A stretch of DNA of 64,000 nt, from assembly GCF_011046555.1 (NCBI RefSeq), contig NZ_CP049246.1, positions 3,286,001 to 3,350,000 of the forward strand. The letters run 5' to 3'. The DNA is from Sphingobacterium lactis. Its GTDB lineage: Bacteria; Bacteroidota; Bacteroidia; Sphingobacteriales; Sphingobacteriaceae. Each line of letters starts with the position of its first letter. Positions within the stretch are counted from its first letter, which is position 1. The notes under the pieces were generated by a model. It was given only the letters and a program-made list of their open reading frames with translations, searched no databases and was not told the origin of the DNA. Both the position numbers and the translations under genes were made by a program. This document shows, piece after piece, positions 52,712-61,791 of the stretch.

Positions 52712-53227
52712 TTATTTTCTATTGGCAAAATTCAATGCTAAAGCTGTAAGCTGTTGATCCGCGGATTTTTCAGCACATAATATTTCATTAAAAAGAGCCG
52801 CAGCGTTATCCATGTCCATCATCTGCGCATACGCATGCATGGTTCCATAGGCCGCAATTTCATAATGTTTGATTTTCTGGACCAGCGCAATAAGGGCGGC
52901 ATCCAGCATTGCATTGCCTGCAAAATTGGCAATCCTATCTTCGGCTTCTAGGAGCAATCCCTCCATAGTCTTACACTTTTTGCCAAAAGCAGGAAGATCC
53001 ATGTTACTGAATACCATCTTCAGTTTTTCAATCTGCAATGCTCCATCATCGGCGTATCCTAAAAATGTCGATTGGATTTGGGGTGAGATGGCTTCTTCAG
53101 CAAACTTCTTCATGCCAAGAATAAGCTGCTTTTCAGCACTGTACACTTCTTTTAACTCTTCTTGCAACAGTTGTTTAAGGTGTATCCTGTTGTTACCGGT
53201 GTTACTCCAATTCGTAACCATATTCAT
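52712..53227 (-). CDS. DUF892 ferritin-like protein (YciE/YciF type)
   Basis: A 171-residue helical protein: LKQLLQEELKEVYSAEKQLILGMKKF with Glu/His-rich helices (LLLEAEDRIANFAGNAMLDAALIALVQKIKHYEIAAYGTMHAYAQMM), the DUF892 di-metal pattern. The family is induced by osmotic and other stresses; biochemical role is not settled. Its neighbours are stress regulators. Confidence 0.88.
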   Translation of the reverse strand: MNMVTNWSNTGNNRIHLKQLLQEELKEVYSAEKQLILGMKKFAEEAISPQIQSTFLGYADDGALQIEKLKMVFSNMDLPAFGKKCKTMEGLLLEAEDRIANFAGNAMLDAALIALVQKIKHYEIAAYGTMHAYAQMMDMDNAAALFNEILCAEKSADQQLTALALNFANRK

Positions 53228-53332
53228 CCTTTCTTCCTGTATAACCTTCTGCTCATATTACTACGAACACACAACACCTCAACTTCGTATTTCATATTTC
53301 AAATTAGGGTATTTATACGGGATTTTAGGTCA

Positions 53333-53361
53333 TAAAAAAGCACTGATTTCCCACCAGTGCT
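53333..53361 (-). terminator. Terminator of the small 72-residue gene
   Basis: AGCACTG (53339-53345) / CAGTGCT (53355-53361), 9-base loop; on the minus strand a run of six Ts follows. Confidence 0.7.
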
Positions 53362-53390
53362 GTTGTTTTCGAATTTATGAAGAATACCGT

Positions 53391-53609
53391 TTATTCTTCA
53401 TACAAACGCTCAGCGGAAACGCCTGCCGATGAGATGGATTGCAAGATATTGGTGCAAACAATATTGATTCCTTTAATGGAAACCAAATAACCATCAATGT
53501 AAGGTGCAATCTGCCACTCACTGATATTGTTCGTTTCACTCAATACTTCTTTTACTCGAAGGAGCTGATTCTTTGTCGCTGCTGAAATTTCAAATTTTAA
53601 ACTTTCCAT
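53391..53609 (-). CDS. Small HMA-fold-like protein without CxxC
   Basis: 72 residues (MESLKFEISAATKNQLLRVKEVLSE) with a beta-alpha-beta-beta-alpha-beta-like pattern (SEWQIAPYIDGYLVSIKGINI, TNILQSISSAGVSAERL) that recalls heavy-metal-associated chaperones, but lacking the metal-binding cysteine pair. Function unknown. Confidence 0.55.
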   Translation of the reverse strand: MESLKFEISAATKNQLLRVKEVLSETNNISEWQIAPYIDGYLVSIKGINIVCTNILQSISSAGVSAERLYEE

Positions 53610-53855
53610 TATACGGTCCTCCTTTACTTATAGTGATTAATGATGCGTGTCTCATGAAGTTTGGATGTGATGCTGCACGCTGAAACGCATACAAGCTATT
53701 ATCTCACAACAAGTTACAAAAACTAGTGCATTGAACCAAATGGTATTTTCAAAAATTTAGCGTAATAGTAAAAAACTATAACCTAACCCAACAAAATAAA
53801 ACATTGAGCGAAACTGTGCCGTCAAATTTAATAATTTCTTAATATGTACCGAGCC

Positions 53856-55859
53856 TTATTCACCATCTTGTAAATTCGCATCCCGACTGATAAACATGCT
53901 GTTTCGATCTTCCGATACAACCTCTAAGAACCGTTCGTAGTGCTTCAATACATCTGAAATCAATTCATTTTTTGTAAAATACTGAATGTCATAACCTTCC
54001 CTGGAGTCCCCAAAATAGGCTCTAGGGAAATAGGTTCGCTCATTTTCAATATCTGGAAGGTTTTCATCCATTAGAATATACTCCGACAATACCTTGGAAT
54101 AGGTCTTTACACCGTAGAGGAAGTTATTGACCACATCATGCTCGACTTCAATCTCCAGACGTTCAGGTTGCTGATAGGTATTTATTTTGGCCGTGATCCC
54201 GTTCGAAGCAAATTCCGCCTGCAGTTCAACAAATGCTGCCTTGACGTTTGTCGCAATGAACCGATCAACGGTTGCTTTATCACGGAAGGTGACAATCTGT
54301 TTCAGGCGCTGTTTCCAGATTTCTCCCGACCAAGGTATGGCTGAAGCGGAGAATTCTCGACGGTAATAGCTTCGATCGATGCGCAGCCCCTTGATCAAAC
54401 TGACAATGAACAATAACATGATGATCGAAAATGGCAAAGCAGTAATCAGCGTCATGCTCTGCAACGCGTCCAGACCACCGGCATTCAATAGCAATAAGGA
54501 AAGTATCGCCAGCAAAGCCCCCCACAAAATAATCTGCCATTTCGGAGATTTCGTAGCACTTTGAGTGGCAATATTATTCATGACAAAGATTCCGGAGTCT
54601 GCGGAAGTAACAAAGAATATTATAATGATCAAGATCGTTACGAAGCTCGAGATCTGGGATAAGGGTAAGTAATCCAAAAAACGGAACATCAACGCATCTG
54701 GATTTGTTGCCAGACCACTCAGCACACCATCTGCTACATTGACGTCCAGCCAGATTGCACTGTTACCAAAAACGGTCATCCAAATAAAATTGAACAATGT
54801 AGGCAGGATCAACACCGCAGCAACGAACTCCCGGATGGTTCGCCCTCTGGAAATCTTTGCGATAAACAGACCGACATAAGGCGACCAGGAAATCCACCAC
54901 GCCCAATAAAGAATGGTCCAATCGTAGAACCACGGCAGCGTCTCTTCCTCATACACATGGGTATCGAACGTGAGCGCAAAGAAATTGTTGACATAATTCC
55001 CCAGCCCTTCCGTGAAGCTTCCGATGAGGTATACGGTAGGTCCTAAAACCAAAACAAAAAGCAACAAGCATACAACGGCTATAATATTGATATTGCTCAA
55101 GATCTTAATCCCTTTATCTACCCCCGTCACCGCCGAGAGAATGGAAAGGGAGACCAAAACAAGAACGATAAAAACTTGATAGACAAATCCTGTTCCCCCT
55201 ACAATGCCCAGGGTTTCCAACCCTGAATTCACCTGTACCACACCAAAGCCTAACGTTGTCGTAATACCGAAGAACGTACTGCAAAGCGCGAAAACATCGA
55301 TTGCATTGCCCCATTTGCCATTGATCCGATCTTTCAGCAACGGATAGAAGCAACTGCGCAAGGATAAGGGTAATTTATACCGGTACGCGAAATACGATAG
55401 GGAAAGTCCTACAATGGCATAAATTGCCCATGCATGGATGCCCCAATGGAAAAAGGTGTACAATTGGGCATTCTTCGCCCGATTAATCTCCGTTTTGGAG
55501 GCAAAAACTTCCGAAGAGAAGTGCTGCATCGGTTCCGCTACGCCAAAATACATCAAGCCTATCCCCATTCCTGCAGCGAACAACATCGCCATCCAGGAAA
55601 AAAAACCATACTCCGGTTTGCTATCATTGGCACCTAGGCGAATCTTCCCGAAATCACTGAAGATAAGATAGATCAAAAAGATAACAAATATGGTTACCGC
55701 CCATACGTAAACCCAATTTAGGTTGACAAAAATAAATGTCTTGACCGCACTGAGGACATTTTCCGCAATGGAAGGGAAAAAGACAGAAACCAAAGAGATG
55801 ATCGAAATAAAGATAATACTGGGGATAAAAATTCCCTTTTTCAGGGTTGATGAATTCAT
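53856..55859 (-). CDS. BCCT-family transporter (BetT-like, quaternary amine uptake)
   Basis: A 667-residue carrier with about twelve spans and a long cytoplasmic C-terminus (from about residue 505) as in osmo-regulated BetT/BetP. Marks: GMGIGLMYFGVAEPMQHF near residue 97 and WAWWISWSPYVGLFIAKISRGRTIREF near 320, the BCCT signature with the aromatic box Trp residues. It imports choline, betaine or a similar trimethylammonium compound with protons or Na+. It lies 4.2 kb from the trimethylamine monooxygenase gene, which makes trimethylamine a possible substrate (inference). Confidence 0.9.
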   Translation of the reverse strand: MNSSTLKKGIFIPSIIFISIISLVSVFFPSIAENVLSAVKTFIFVNLNWVYVWAVTIFVIFLIYLIFSDFGKIRLGANDSKPEYGFFSWMAMLFAAGMGIGLMYFGVAEPMQHFSSEVFASKTEINRAKNAQLYTFFHWGIHAWAIYAIVGLSLSYFAYRYKLPLSLRSCFYPLLKDRINGKWGNAIDVFALCSTFFGITTTLGFGVVQVNSGLETLGIVGGTGFVYQVFIVLVLVSLSILSAVTGVDKGIKILSNINIIAVVCLLLFVLVLGPTVYLIGSFTEGLGNYVNNFFALTFDTHVYEEETLPWFYDWTILYWAWWISWSPYVGLFIAKISRGRTIREFVAAVLILPTLFNFIWMTVFGNSAIWLDVNVADGVLSGLATNPDALMFRFLDYLPLSQISSFVTILIIIIFFVTSADSGIFVMNNIATQSATKSPKWQIILWGALLAILSLLLLNAGGLDALQSMTLITALPFSIIMLLFIVSLIKGLRIDRSYYRREFSASAIPWSGEIWKQRLKQIVTFRDKATVDRFIATNVKAAFVELQAEFASNGITAKINTYQQPERLEIEVEHDVVNNFLYGVKTYSKVLSEYILMDENLPDIENERTYFPRAYFGDSREGYDIQYFTKNELISDVLKHYERFLEVVSEDRNSMFISRDANLQDGE

Positions 55860-55968
55860 ATATAAAAAAGCTATGGATGGACATTTTAATTAACACGTAA
55901 AATTATGCAATGTTTTAGAAAAAATGCCTTCGTTAAATCTTTCCTAACTTTGGATAAAAGACTCAACC

Positions 55969-56691
55969 ATGCAAATTGCCATCGTTTCAGACATCCACGG
56001 AAACCTCCCAGCATGGGAAGCTATTCTTGCTGACATCCGATCCAGAAATATCGGGCAGGTCTATTGCCTTGGCGACCTGGTAGACTTTGCCCCTTGGGAT
56101 CGTGAAGTCATTGCCTCGGTGCGCAAATTGGGGATTCCCTGCATCTTGGGCAATCATGACGAACGCGTCGGAAGAAACCTTCCTGTGATCCCTAAAACCA
56201 AGCACAGCGCCAGAGAACAGGCTGCCCGCGAAGACGCCATAAACTATACCAAAAACGTCCTGGATGAACAGGAAAAAGCATACCTCGCCGAATTGCCCTT
56301 CTCCCTGACCCTGACCTATAAATTCCCCACAAAGACCTGGCGCATCTTGCTTGTCCATGCCCATCCGAACAGCAATGAACGCTATATATTTGCAGATGAA
56401 CCCCTGGATAACCTCAGGGAAATATTCCAAGAGCAGGCGTGTGATGTCCTCTGCGTTGGCCATACCCATTATTCATATATCCGGCCTGTGGACGGAAATT
56501 GGGTAATCAACCCAGGATCTGTCGGTCGGTCAAAAGAGTATAACCGCTTGGCGTCCTATGCCATTTTGGATATCTCAGAAACTGCTATTAGGTCAGAAAT
56601 TATCCAGGTGCCATTTGATAGACAAGCTGTCATCCATGGTATCGAGCAGAGCCCCATACCAAATTTCTATGCTGAATTCTGGAAACAATAA
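55969..56691 (+). CDS. Metallophosphoesterase (YfcE/MJ0936-like)
   Basis: A 240-residue calcineurin-like phosphoesterase: metal-binding SDIHGN (8-13), CLGDLVDF, GNHDERV, VHAHPN and GHTHYSY, with the INPGSVGRSKE tail of the YfcE-like group. It hydrolyses phosphodiesters; natural substrate unknown. Confidence 0.9.
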   Translation: MQIAIVSDIHGNLPAWEAILADIRSRNIGQVYCLGDLVDFAPWDREVIASVRKLGIPCILGNHDERVGRNLPVIPKTKHSAREQAAREDAINYTKNVLDEQEKAYLAELPFSLTLTYKFPTKTWRILLVHAHPNSNERYIFADEPLDNLREIFQEQACDVLCVGHTHYSYIRPVDGNWVINPGSVGRSKEYNRLASYAILDISETAIRSEIIQVPFDRQAVIHGIEQSPIPNFYAEFWKQ

Positions 56692-56769
56692 TTCCTATTC
56701 TTTCCGGGGAACCCCTTTTCTTTTCTCGTTAAAGGTCTTATATTTAAAGCAACCAATAAGCTTTTAGAT

Positions 56770-57222
56770 ATGAACATACGAATTGCGGAGCGTAAGGATC
56801 TGGACCGTATCATTGAATTGTTGGCCGATGATAAATTGGGACAGATGCGGGAAGCTTTCCGTCAGCCCCTACCGGCAGAATATATCACGGCATTTAAAAA
56901 GATTACGGCAGATCCCAATCAGGAACTAATCGTTGTGGAAAATACCGACGGTAAAGTTATCGGCTGCATGCAACTTACCTTTATCCAATACCTTACATAC
57001 CGCGGTGGCATTCGGGCACAGATCGAAGGCGTCCGCATCGCCAAAGAAGAACAGCAGAAAGGACTTGGAAAACGAATGTTCAAATGGGCAATTGAAAGAG
57101 CCAAGGAACGCGGAGTGCATCTGGTTCAACTGACCAGTGATAAGGTACGCCCCGAAGCATTGCAATTCTATCATAAACTTGGCTTTCGGGATAGCCATGA
57201 GGGGTTAAAACTGCATCTATAA
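56770..57222 (+). CDS. GNAT-family N-acetyltransferase
   Basis: A 150-residue acetyltransferase: IRIAERKDLDRIIELL at the start, acetyl-CoA-binding motif A (IEGVRIAKEEQQKGLGKRMFKWAIERAKERG, Q/RxxGxG/A) and C-terminal FYHKLGFRDSHEGL. Substrate unknown. It precedes the ankyrin gene by 9 bases. Confidence 0.9.
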   Translation: MNIRIAERKDLDRIIELLADDKLGQMREAFRQPLPAEYITAFKKITADPNQELIVVENTDGKVIGCMQLTFIQYLTYRGGIRAQIEGVRIAKEEQQKGLGKRMFKWAIERAKERGVHLVQLTSDKVRPEALQFYHKLGFRDSHEGLKLHL

Positions 57223-57231
57223 CCTAGATCA

Positions 57232-57990
57232 ATGAAGAAGGTATCCATCATATTTGGCATGTTATTGCTCGGAAGTTTCCTTAACTTCACCGCAAAGGCA
57301 CAGGATTGGAGGCAAATAGATGCGTTTTATGAAGCGATCTTTTCAGGAGACACCCTCTCCGTCAACCAACTATTGGCAAATAAGATCATACCGCCGAATT
57401 TTAAAACCAAGAACAAAATTGACCCATTGGAGGCGAGTATTCGCTCGAAAAACCCAGCGGTATATTTCGTTCTATTGGCCAATGGATTCACGCTGGGAGC
57501 AAATAAGAATGAATTGCTGGTGGATGCCGCAGAATACGGAAGATTATCCATACTTAAAGATTTGCTGAACAAAGGTGCTTCCCGAGAAACCGGTGCCTTT
57601 AACAAGGCTGGTTTTCATGCTCATTATGCCTGTGGAAGATATTTGCTCATGCAGGGCGCCAATCAGGAAATAGGTGATATCCGGGGTAAATATTGGATGT
57701 TTTTCGAAGCGGTCAAGCGGTCTGATTATGACGTACTCGATAGGCTGCAGATGAACCAGGCCGATTGGGACTATAACGATTGTGATGGACAGACAGCAAT
57801 CATTCTCAGTATCAAGAAACAGGATGCCACCCTCCTGCGGTACCTCTTGGAAAAGGGGGCAAACCGAGAAAAACCCGAAACATTCGATTGTGGCGATGAA
57901 ATCTATTTGGGCAAAACGCCCATGGCCATAGCCAAGCATTTGAAAAACAAAGAAATCATCAATCTATTAAAAAATAGATGTGGAAAGTGA
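57232..57990 (+). CDS. Secreted ankyrin-repeat protein
   Basis: A 252-residue protein with a signal peptide (SIIFGMLLLGSFLNFTAKAQ) and several ankyrin-like repeats (DTLSVNQLLANKIIP, YGRLSILKDLLNKGASRE, GQTAIILSIKKQDATLLRYLLEKGANREK, KTPMAIAKHLKNKEIINLL). A periplasmic protein-binding role is likely; partner unknown. Confidence 0.82.
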   Translation: MKKVSIIFGMLLLGSFLNFTAKAQDWRQIDAFYEAIFSGDTLSVNQLLANKIIPPNFKTKNKIDPLEASIRSKNPAVYFVLLANGFTLGANKNELLVDAAEYGRLSILKDLLNKGASRETGAFNKAGFHAHYACGRYLLMQGANQEIGDIRGKYWMFFEAVKRSDYDVLDRLQMNQADWDYNDCDGQTAIILSIKKQDATLLRYLLEKGANREKPETFDCGDEIYLGKTPMAIAKHLKNKEIINLLKNRCGK

Positions 57991-58036
57991 TGGGCATGAT
58001 GGGAAGGAGAAATCTTTCCGGACCGAAAATATATAA

Positions 58037-58072
58037 CCAAAAAAAGGAGATAGTCGCGGATGCGCTATCTCC
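58037..58072 (-). terminator. Terminator between convergent genes
   Basis: GGAGATAG (58046-58053) / CTATCTCC (58065-58072) with an inner CGC/GCG; the A-run 58039-58045 becomes a T-run on the minus strand, so it mainly serves the lipoprotein gene. Confidence 0.75.
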
Positions 58073-58113
58073 TAAATAATCTTTTATCGAAATAATTCCA
58101 GTGGATGCAATAC

Positions 58114-58599
58114 CTATTGCTCCGTTTCGGTTGAATCAGTAGGTATTTCCGGAATTTCCGGTTCATCGATGTCAGCAGGTAATTTTCGGTACCTTTCTGA
58201 TCCGGCAGGATCAGAAGTGAACCCTAAGGTCATGGAAGAATCCTGAATGGAAACCTGCATACCGCCTCCACACGCTGCAAACTTAATCATCTTATAACTT
58301 CCGGAATTTTCCGTTGATGTTTCATTATAATACTCACAGGTCGATTCGGCGGTCTTGGTGTCAGTCTTGAAATTACAGAAGTTTCCGTTGATCACTTTCA
58401 CCGTTCCTCCATCCTGAAATTGCAGTTGTTTCAAGGTGGATATATCCACACTGTCCATATCAATGGAATCCACAATTTTCACCCAATTCCCCACAAGCTC
58501 ACTCTTATCGATCTCACTTCGGTTGAATTCATCTTTATTACAAGAAGCAGTAGCTAGAATAAACCCGAAAACAGCAATTATATTGAATATCTTTTTCAT
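58114..58599 (-). CDS. Small lipoprotein, unknown function
   Basis: A 161-residue protein with a lipoprotein signal (IIAVFGFILATASC, Cys about residue 20), then NKDEFNRSEIDKSELVGNWVKI, a lipocalin-like opening (GxW), and a Pro/Glu-rich tail (DEPEIPEIPTDSTETEQ). Function unknown. Confidence 0.7.
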   Translation of the reverse strand: MKKIFNIIAVFGFILATASCNKDEFNRSEIDKSELVGNWVKIVDSIDMDSVDISTLKQLQFQDGGTVKVINGNFCNFKTDTKTAESTCEYYNETSTENSGSYKMIKFAACGGGMQVSIQDSSMTLGFTSDPAGSERYRKLPADIDEPEIPEIPTDSTETEQ

Positions 58600-58695
58600 A
58601 GTTTAACAAATATGCCCCACCTTAGGTAGGATTGAAGGACGCAAATTTGCAAAAAATAAAGCAAGCGTCCCCTCGTGTAATTAAAATGCTACGAA

Positions 58696-59571
58696 TTAAT
58701 GTGCCTTCTTTTTACCCAGTCCAAACACGAGCTTTACCCCTTCCACCAAAAGGAACACGACTAGCCCGACAACTACACCGATACCGAATTCCTTCAGCAT
58801 TGCTGGAACCTGTGGCAATAGGTGGTGGAAGAAATCCAAATTATGCGCAAAGATACCGCCGGCCACCAATAAGAGCGCGATGGTTCCGATGAAACCGAGT
58901 GCCTTGATAACGATCGGCAACAGTTTTACCAATAGGTGTCCCAGTTTGGCGCGGAATCCAGTATCATTGGATCGTTTGATTAAACTGTGACCTGCATCAT
59001 CCATGCGTACGATTAAGGCAACAATGCCGTAAACACCCACCGTAGCCAAGATAGCCACAACGGATACAGTCAAGATCTGAACTGTTAAAGAGCGGTCCAA
59101 TACAGTTCCCAGAGCGATAATTACAATCTCTACGGAAAGAATAAAATCTGTGGTCACTGCCGATTTAATCTTGGCCTTCTCCGCAGCTTCACCTTCCAGA
59201 GCCTGCTCTTGGATAACCTCAGCGCCCTTTTTGGGTTTATGGAAAATATAGTGAATGATCTTCTCGGCACCTTCATAAGCCAAATAGGCTCCACCCACCA
59301 ATAGGATGTATTTGATGATGACCGGAAAAAAAGCATTCAGCAATAATGCCAGTGGAACGATGATCAGTTTATTGATAAAGGAACCCTTCGTGATTGCCCA
59401 CAACACGGGAATCTCCCGAGAAGCCAAAAATCCGGTCGCCTTCTCGGCGTTCACGGCCAAGTCATCTCCTAAAATACCTGCGGTCTTGCGGGTAGCAATC
59501 TTACTTGCTACTGCCACGTCGTCCATTAAAGCTGCGATATCGTCTAAAACCGCAAAAATTCCTGATGCCAT
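58696..59571 (-). CDS. DUF808 membrane protein (YedI-like)
   Basis: A 291-residue inner-membrane protein starting ASGIFAVLDDIAALMDDVAVASKIATRKTAGILGDDLAVNAEK, the DUF808 N-terminus, followed by several spans (LIIVPLALLLNAFFPVIIKYIL, VVGLVVFLLVEGVKLVFGLG). Physiological role unknown. Confidence 0.9.
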   Translation of the reverse strand: MASGIFAVLDDIAALMDDVAVASKIATRKTAGILGDDLAVNAEKATGFLASREIPVLWAITKGSFINKLIIVPLALLLNAFFPVIIKYILLVGGAYLAYEGAEKIIHYIFHKPKKGAEVIQEQALEGEAAEKAKIKSAVTTDFILSVEIVIIALGTVLDRSLTVQILTVSVVAILATVGVYGIVALIVRMDDAGHSLIKRSNDTGFRAKLGHLLVKLLPIVIKALGFIGTIALLLVAGGIFAHNLDFFHHLLPQVPAMLKEFGIGVVVGLVVFLLVEGVKLVFGLGKKKAH

Positions 59572-59846
59572 ATAGTCTTTAAAAAATTTAAGCTAAAAAT
59601 AGTGAGATTTTGCATTTCCTGCCTAAAAAATAAGCCCAGATATATTGGAAAATGCCTAAATCACCAAGTCAAAGCAAATGATATACCAATAATACAAGTT
59701 TTTCATATAGATTGTTTAGGTATCCATATGTTTACACTTTACTTTAATGAATATACAAGTTCTAAGTTATACAAACGCTAATTGAATATTAATAGTCAAT
59801 TTTAGAAAACTATTCATTAATATTTTTAATTATTCTTTATTTTTCC
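59572..59846. other. AT-rich divergent promoter region before Tmm and DUF808
   Basis: No gene seen. Very AT-rich; it contains the divergent starts of the DUF808 gene and the Tmm leader, and no strong repeat. Confidence 0.4.
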
Positions 59847-59854
59847 TATATTTG
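59847..59854 (+). promoter_or_regulatory. -7 element of the Tmm gene
   Basis: TATATTTG matches TAnnTTTG. No clear -33 TTTG. It would start transcription near 59861 and create a leader of about 230 bases. Confidence 0.5.
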
Positions 59855-60009
59855 TGACTATTGAAGGAAAATTAGCGGCAATTTGCCATAAGACGATCAT
59901 TCAGTATCACCATTATTACACAAATCCTTTAATTAATAGCAAGAATTGCAGTCAGAACGCGGCTGTTACTGGACTTTTGCTATTTCCAGCCCCATTTTCG
60001 GGACATCTG

Positions 60010-60026
60010 CGGATCAATTTGATCCG
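60010..60026. promoter_or_regulatory. 17-bp palindrome in the Tmm leader
   Basis: CGGATCAATTTGATCCG: two 8-base inverted arms around a single T, 63 bases before the Tmm start. It could be an operator or a leader hairpin. Confidence 0.4.
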
Positions 60027-60086
60027 AATCGTATGAAAAACTAATCTCAAACAATGTTTTGGGAGTGATCTAAAATTAAATAATAA

Positions 60087-61475
<1,389 letters not shown>

Positions 61476-61533
61476 GCACATGGGGTTCTAAAGGATAATT
61501 GTGCTATCGCAATTTTTGTAAATTTTCCATTAT

Positions 61534-61568
61534 AGCAATCAGACCGACAGGTTTGGTTGCTTTTTTTT
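61534..61568 (+). terminator. Terminator of the Tmm gene
   Basis: AGCAATCAGACC (61534-61545) pairs throughout with GGTTTGGTTGCT (61550-61561), using two G-U pairs, with a 4-base loop and a following T-run. Confidence 0.9.
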
Positions 61569-61696
61569 GCGCTTTTTCCATTCCTCTATAAAAATGTTAC
61601 GATTTTCGTCTCCAAAAATCGAACAATTATCAACTTATATTGGTTAAATTCATGTTAACTAATACCTAGATCAAACAACCAGATAACATGAGAAGC

Positions 61697-61718
61697 GGAA
61701 TCGTTTAGTAACGATTCC
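61697..61718 (+). promoter_or_regulatory. Hairpin in the leader of the SusC-type gene
   Basis: Perfect GGAATCGTT / AACGATTCC stem with a TAGT loop, about 75 bases before the start codon, not followed by a T-run. It may control translation or mRNA stability of the receptor; a protein operator is the alternative. Confidence 0.45.
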
Positions 61719-61791
61719 TTAACATTATATTATCAACTAACTAACACCACGTGCCTAATTTTACGTGATTTTAATCTAAACACTCAATACC

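Noticed and set aside
59854-60036. 60-codon frame with GTG start in the Tmm leader
   Set aside because: The GTG is part of the -7 promoter element, so it would lie upstream of transcription start. The HHYY stretch is noted, but no proper leader-peptide start was found.
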